Shown: positions 31,830 through 32,664 of the stretch, one piece after another
Layout of the letters: each line of letters begins with the position of its first letter
How positions within the stretch are numbered: the first letter of the stretch is position 1
Assembly (NCBI GenBank): GCA_022925895.1
Contig: JAKSYS010000694.1
Span: 1-32,664 of the forward strand
From: Fragilaria crotonensis
Lineage: Eukaryota; Bacillariophyta; Fragilariophyceae; Fragilariales; Fragilariaceae
DNA length: 32,664 nt
Direction: 5' to 3'
Made by a program: the position numbers and the translations under genes
Notes under the pieces: generated by a model
Told to the model about the DNA's origin: nothing
Seen by the model: the letters and a program-made list of their open reading frames with translations, nothing else
Database searches by the model: none

Positions 31830-32508
31830 TACCACAAAAAAATGGCTTTGAACCAATATTTTCACAAGCGTTTCAACTTACCAAATCTCGGCAGAAACAC
31901 ATATATGTTTTACAAACAGTTCGTTTCATAGATCCTTCAATACCCTGTCAATAGCAATGAAGAATGATCAAAGTAATGGAGCAACATCCGAATGAACTGT
32001 CGATGATGAACAAGTCTGCGTTTTTGATTTACTGGTTCAAAGTCGCGTATAAATTTGTATACATATATGAATAATATTCTTACATTCTGTTCTTGATTTA
32101 TTTCACAAGAGTTTGGTAAATTGAAATGCGTATTGGTACAGGGTTTTGCACGAGCTGTTTGTACCACACCGTGTGGTACAAATGCCAAGTGGATTTCTCC
32201 TCGCATATGAAAATATACAGAACTGTAGCTTATAAAGATTTGGAGGGCATCCTTGACGTGTGAAAAAGGGTCGTACAGCAATGTTTTGACGTCTCATCTA
32301 CGGTGCGCGTATTTGAGAGAACTGAGCAATTATATTGTTTTTCTATGTGCAGACCATATCTCTATTTGTTCACTAAGGAGAGCTTTACAATAGGTCAGCC
32401 ACAGTGTGAAATTATGAAAATTGGAGCGTTTTCGTGTAGAGGTCCTTGAATTTCACACGAGATTGGTTCAAAGCCATTTTATTGGGTCGAAGCCATTTTT
32501 ATGTGGTA
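31830..32508. mobile_element. Non-autonomous MITE with TA target duplication
   Basis: The ends 31830-31858 and 32480-32508 are inverted repeats that agree at 26 of 29 positions, beginning TACCACA(A/T)AAAAATGGCTT. The outermost TA is shared on both sides, as expected for Tc1/mariner-type insertion. The right end carries an extra inner copy of the repeat (32462-32481) that matches the left end perfectly over ATTGGTTCAAAGCCATTTT. The interior is AT-rich, has no coding capacity, and contains a perfect palindrome at 32158-32182. It also contains an inverted GTGTGAAATT/AATTTCACAC pair near 32405-32456. Confidence 0.6.
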
Positions 32509-32664
32509 CTCTACCAGTAGTATTCCAGTAGTCGGAGTGAGTGGACAACGAAATACTGTGTAGGATTCCACTCTACAATATTTTGCTCTACTGCTGCTTT
32601 GGTAGGAGTAGTAGTGGAGTAGTAGTACCTGGTAGTACGAAAAGATTGTATGATAGATAGTAGA

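Noticed and set aside
1-32664. tRNA, rRNA, CRISPR or operon structures
   Set aside because: I saw no cloverleaf with a GGTTCGAAT-type T-loop, no rRNA core sequence and no regularly spaced repeats with unique spacers. The gene arrangement is eukaryotic.

Overview
The window looks like nuclear DNA of a photosynthetic diatom (inference). Two genes near the right end carry bipartite plastid-targeting N-termini with the heterokont Ala|Phe cleavage motif. Introns are few, GT-AG and short (62-223 bp). One predicted protein carries what looks like a divergent form of a domain I know from diatom gene families (DUF6824). There are no prokaryotic operon features. The intergenic DNA is full of short palindromes built from GAGTAC/GTACTC and of small tandem repeats.

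Layout. (1) 1-4272: an acidic ankyrin-repeat protein gene (425-1471), then about 2.8 kb without a convincing gene. (2) 4273-10644: a 60S-biogenesis factor of the Rei1/ZNF622 family and a PA-TM-RING ubiquitin ligase lie tail-to-tail at the outer edges. Between them are a degenerate copy of the RING gene, an intact isovaleryl-CoA-dehydrogenase-like gene and a degenerate copy of the ZNF622 3' end. The simplest reading is a direct duplication spanning the ZNF622/RING convergent junction, with the dehydrogenase segment lying where the two copies meet. (3) 10645-13301: repeat-rich spacer and a lone gene with a divergent DUF6824-like region. (4) 13302-22000: a transposon graveyard. A pogo-like DDE transposase pseudogene has a nearly identical 566-bp truncated copy in inverted orientation only 700 bp away. 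Next comes an ORF with a long Thr-Ala/Thr-Ser hexanucleotide repeat, then a multiply frameshifted DDE transposase of a second family. (5) 22747-28607: ribosomal protein eL43 convergent with a very large USP32-like deubiquitinase gene (3 exons, about 1760 residues, one probable 1-base frameshift in an A-run, and a C-terminal CaaX box). (6) 29099-30393: two convergent plastid-targeted genes, one probably a thylakoid-lumen protein. (7) 30622-32508: two non-autonomous DNA transposons (MITEs), one with TAA target duplication and one with TA.

The host genes are housekeeping genes (ribosome biogenesis, ubiquitin system, branched-chain or fatty acid oxidation, photosynthesis) without an evident shared pathway. 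The most interesting parts are the duplication/insertion structure at 4.9-10.3 kb, the long inverted transposase repeat that could make a hairpin RNA, and the conserved CaaX ending of the USP32-like protein. Splice sites, frames and repeats were read by eye. Family assignments come from recalled motifs, not from searches.
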